Positions 6,838 to 8,365 of a stretch of DNA of 8,365 bases are shown one piece after another; positions within the stretch are counted from its first letter, which is position 1; the number at the start of each line of letters is the position of its first letter. Source of the stretch: Gemmatimonadota bacterium (GTDB lineage Bacteria; Gemmatimonadota; Gemmatimonadetes; Gemmatimonadales; GWC2-71-9); contig JAHEFN010000089.1 in the NCBI GenBank assembly GCA_024640185.1, forward strand, positions 1-8,365, written 5' to 3'. The notes below the pieces were generated by a model that ran no database searches, had not been told where the DNA came from, and was given only the letters and a program-made list of their open reading frames with translations. The translations under genes and the position numbers were made by a program.

Positions 6838-7445
6838 GTCGCGCGAACCAGGCCGTCGAGGCGGCCCGCCAGGCTCCGCAGTTCCTCGCCCATCGTGCGG
6901 GCTGGCCAGTCGACCCGTCGGCCGATCGCCTCGACCAGGTCGTCGTACCACGCAATGATCTCACGCACGGAGTCGCGACCCTCGGGTTCGAGGTACTCGA
7001 CGCCGAGGCGCTGGACGATGGCAATGGCGGTGCCGCACTCGTGAATCTCGTCCGCACAGCGGATGTCGAGGGCCCGCGGCTCGACGGTGCCGAGCCGGGT
7101 GAGGATCTCCCTCTTGCGGTGGCGCCACGGGATCGGCTCGCCGTAGTGGTCGACCCTGCCCACTGCCGCGTCCGCGGCGATCGCCGTGACGACCGACCCG
7201 AACTTCTGGCCGAGTCGCCTGGTGACGGCGTCTCGATCGGGGGTCGGGGCGACCTCGATCAGGTGATGCACGATCGCGGCGACCATGGTGGTCTCGTCGG
7301 CGTCGTGCCGCGCGAGGATGATCGCCACGTTGGAGGGATGGGCCAGGAACGGGTGTGGGGCGTGCACCGGAGCCCGTGGCGCGTAGTGCTTCGCCAGGTA
7401 GGTAAGGGCGTGATTGATCCGGTCGCTGTAGCCGTGCATCGCCAT
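6834..7445 (-). CDS. RelA/SpoT-like HD-domain protein with HD changed to HH
   Basis: A 203-residue mostly helical protein. Residues about 30-140 resemble the HD hydrolase domain of RelA/SpoT and MESH1-like ppGpp hydrolases: FLAHPSNVAIILARHDADETTMVAAIVHHLIE at 33-64 and IRCADEIHECGTA at 128-140. Expected metal ligands H36, H60 and D132 are present. The aspartate of the HD doublet is replaced by H61 (codon CAC at 7265-7263). The spacing H36 to H60 equals that of H53 to H77 in SpoT-type enzymes. There is no synthetase, TGS or ACT domain, so it is a stand-alone small HD protein. It may be a nucleotide phosphohydrolase with altered metal use, or an inactive binding protein; I cannot tell which. 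The ATG at 7445 lies 1 nt after the queE stop, and its own stop overlaps the kinase GTG, so it is the middle gene of a tight operon. A second in-frame ATG at 7439 is an alternative start. Confidence 0.8.
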   Translation of the reverse strand: MAMHGYSDRINHALTYLAKHYAPRAPVHAPHPFLAHPSNVAIILARHDADETTMVAAIVHHLIEVAPTPDRDAVTRRLGQKFGSVVTAIAADAAVGRVDHYGEPIPWRHRKREILTRLGTVEPRALDIRCADEIHECGTAIAIVQRLGVEYLEPEGRDSVREIIAWYDDLVEAIGRRVDWPARTMGEELRSLAGRLDGLVRAT

Positions 7446-7446
7446 C

Positions 7447-8082
7447 TCAGGGGATCCCCAGGGTCTTGTGCGTCTGCAGTGAGAGACCCCACCGGGGGTG
7501 CGCCAGACAGTAGGCTACCGCCATGTGGGTGTACTCCGCCACCTGTGGACCGTCCATCGGTTGGAGCAGAAAATGGTCGAAGGCCAGCCCGGCGAACGCC
7601 TCCGGCATCGCCTCCGGCTGGGGGAAGACCAGCTTCAGCTCATCGCCACTGGTCTGGACAAGATCGGCACCGGCCTTGGGCGAGACGCAGATCCAGTCGA
7701 CGCCCTGCGCCACCGGTCTGGTGCCATTGGTCTCGACTGCGACCTCGAAGCCTCGGGCATGGAGCGCGTCACAGAGCGGGGTGTCGAGCTGCAGGGTCGG
7801 TTCGCCGCCGGTACAGACGACGTAGCGCCGCTCCCGCTCGGCGACCGGCCATCGGGACGCCACATGGCCTGCCAGCGCCTCTGCCTGCTCGAACTTGCCG
7901 CCGCCATCGCCGTCGGTCCCGACGAAGTCGGTGTCACAGAATTGGCAGATGGCCTTGGCGCGGTCGGTCTCCCGGCCGGTCCAGAGGTTGCAGCCCGTGA
8001 AGCGCAGGAAGACGGCCGGCCGACCGGCATGGTGCCCCTCGCCCTGGAGGGTGTAGAAGCAGGACTTCACACTGTACGGCAT
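7447..8082 (-). CDS. queE: 7-carboxy-7-deazaguanine synthase (radical SAM)
   Basis: A 211-residue radical SAM enzyme that converts 6-carboxy-5,6,7,8-tetrahydropterin to 7-carboxy-7-deazaguanine using SAM, a 4Fe-4S cluster and Mg2+, the third step to preQ0 and queuosine. The N-terminal FYTLQGEGHHAGRPAVFLRF (9-28) is typical of QueE. Cluster cysteines are C31, C46 and C49, giving the CX14CX2C spacing known from Burkholderia-type QueE rather than the usual CX3CX2C. CDTDF follows the last cysteine. The GGEP SAM-binding motif is at 92-95, VETNG at 116-120, and SPKAG at 134-138. The C-terminus ends LQTHKTLGIP, as in the family. The ATG at 8082 matches the family N-terminus; no Shine-Dalgarno sequence is visible. 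The partial queC upstream on the same strand encodes the next pathway enzyme. The HD gene begins 1 nt after the stop, so queE may head the transcript for the signalling pair. Confidence 0.96.
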   Translation of the reverse strand: MPYSVKSCFYTLQGEGHHAGRPAVFLRFTGCNLWTGRETDRAKAICQFCDTDFVGTDGDGGGKFEQAEALAGHVASRWPVAERERRYVVCTGGEPTLQLDTPLCDALHARGFEVAVETNGTRPVAQGVDWICVSPKAGADLVQTSGDELKLVFPQPEAMPEAFAGLAFDHFLLQPMDGPQVAEYTHMAVAYCLAHPRWGLSLQTHKTLGIP

Positions 8083-8087
8083 GGCGG

Positions 8088-8093
8088 AAGTTA
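8088..8093 (-). promoter_or_regulatory. Possible -10 element (TAACTT) just upstream of queE
   Basis: On the - strand TAACTT fits TANNNT and ends 5 nt before the queE ATG, with no Shine-Dalgarno sequence between. This would give a leaderless or near-leaderless transcript. The -35 region is filled by the heptamer array and shows no recognisable hexamer, so this is a weak call. Transcription from queC through queE is the alternative. Confidence 0.22.
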
Positions 8094-8094
8094 A

Positions 8095-8136
8095 CCGAGA
8101 CCGGAGATCGGAGATCGGAGATCGGAGATTGGAGTT
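8095..8136. repeat. Heptamer tandem repeat array, left arm (unit CGGAGAT)
   Basis: Six consecutive 7-bp units. Four are perfect CGGAGAT (8102-8108, 8109-8115, 8116-8122, 8123-8129), flanked by degenerate units CCGAGAC (8095-8101) and TGGAGTT (8130-8136). The perfect units create GATC sites at 7-bp spacing. The array occupies bases -13 to -54 relative to the queE ATG, so it would sit in the promoter region or mRNA leader of queE. Confidence 0.85.
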
Positions 8137-8189
8137 CCCTTCCCTCTACAGTGGCCTGAGTTGGTTCCCCCTGATCCCGCATGCCACCT

Positions 8190-8224
8190 CTCGGGTCTCG
8201 GATCTCGGGTCTCCGACCTCCGTC
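8190..8224. repeat. Heptamer tandem repeat array, right arm (inverted, unit CTCGGGT/CTCCGAC)
   Basis: Five 7-bp units: CTCGGGT, CTCGGAT, CTCGGGT, CTCCGAC, CTCCGTC. They are approximately the reverse complement of the left-arm unit, with about 5-6 of 7 positions agreeing per unit. The last unit runs into the queC stop codon (8225-8223). Together with 8095-8136 it forms an imperfect inverted repeat of about 35 bp around a loop of about 53 nt. I see nothing else recognisable in the loop (8137-8189). Confidence 0.75.
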
Positions 8225-8365
8225 AGGCGTAGGGAGCCGGATCCACCATCCCCACTTCCGCGAACGCCGCCAGCCGCAACAGGCACGCGTCACAGTGGCC
8301 GCATCCCTTGCCGGCGGGGTTGGGGTCGTAGCAGGTGCGGGTCATCCCGAAGTCGACGTCCAGCT
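8223..8365 (-). CDS. queC: 7-cyano-7-deazaguanine synthase, C-terminal end (5' partial)
   Basis: Only the last 46 residues lie in the window; the frame runs off the right edge. The visible end reads FGMTRTCYDPNPAG, then KGCGHCDACLLRLAAF, closing with DPAPYA. The four cysteines (C11, C21, C24, C27 of the visible part) form the CX9CX2CX2C zinc site diagnostic of the QueC C-terminus, and the CYDP and CDACxLR contexts match the family. QueC is an ATP-dependent enzyme that converts 7-carboxy-7-deazaguanine, the QueE product, to preQ0 with ammonia. It precedes queE on the same strand, separated by 140 nt of repeat-rich spacer. The catalytic N-terminal ATP-pyrophosphatase part cannot be checked here. 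Confidence 0.93.
   Translation of the reverse strand, partial: LDVDFGMTRTCYDPNPAGKGCGHCDACLLRLAAFAEVGMVDPAPYA

Noticed and set aside
7041..8000. 319-residue open frame on the + strand opposite the HD and queE genes
   Set aside because: It spans two real antisense genes, and its second half is an Arg/Pro/Ser-rich shadow.
8095..8224. Repeats considered as a CRISPR array
   Set aside because: Units are 7 bp and directly abutting, with no spacers, and the second array is inverted. This is tandem repeat structure, not CRISPR.
7447..8365. queE/queC considered as part of a 7-deazaguanine DNA-modification (dpd) island
   Set aside because: No dpdA-like transglycosylase, helicase or nuclease genes are visible, and the neighbours are chromosomal. 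Queuosine precursor synthesis is the simpler reading.

Overview
The window is GC-rich bacterial chromosomal DNA that is almost entirely coding. I see no phage, transposon, CRISPR or RNA gene. GC content, GTG start use, a tandem kinase polypeptide and heptameric intergenic repeats fit a Gemmatimonadota-like or similar high-GC environmental bacterium. That placement is a weak inference, because no marker gene in the window fixes it.

Left half, + strand (1-4569). The window opens inside an ABC transporter permease with two fused permease domains, of the Fe3+/thiamine type. Its stop overlaps the start of an MFS drug-type exporter (ATGA). After a 56-nt gap with a possible leaderless promoter comes an M3-family zinc oligoendopeptidase, then a stand-alone infA encoding translation initiation factor IF-1. 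A 17-bp hairpin with T-rich tails on both strands closes this block and also serves the convergent gene on the other side.

Right half, - strand (4648-8365). Reading leftwards from the right edge: the C-terminal end of queC (open at the edge), a 140-nt spacer holding two 7-bp repeat arrays in opposite orientation, queE, a RelA/SpoT-like HD-domain protein whose HD doublet reads HH, a soluble Ser/Thr kinase with an N-terminal pseudokinase domain, a 225-nt spacer, and a cold-shock protein gene. queE, the HD gene and the kinase gene are packed with a 1-nt gap and a GTGA overlap, so they are probably co-transcribed. The HD and kinase genes are probably also translationally coupled.

How the genes may work together. 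QueE and QueC are consecutive enzymes making preQ0, the 7-deazaguanine precursor of tRNA queuosine. IF-1 and the cold-shock protein are both small OB-fold RNA-binding proteins. The least ordinary part is the HD(HH)-pseudokinase/kinase pair downstream of queE. It looks like a cytoplasmic signalling module, but its signal and target cannot be read from the sequence.
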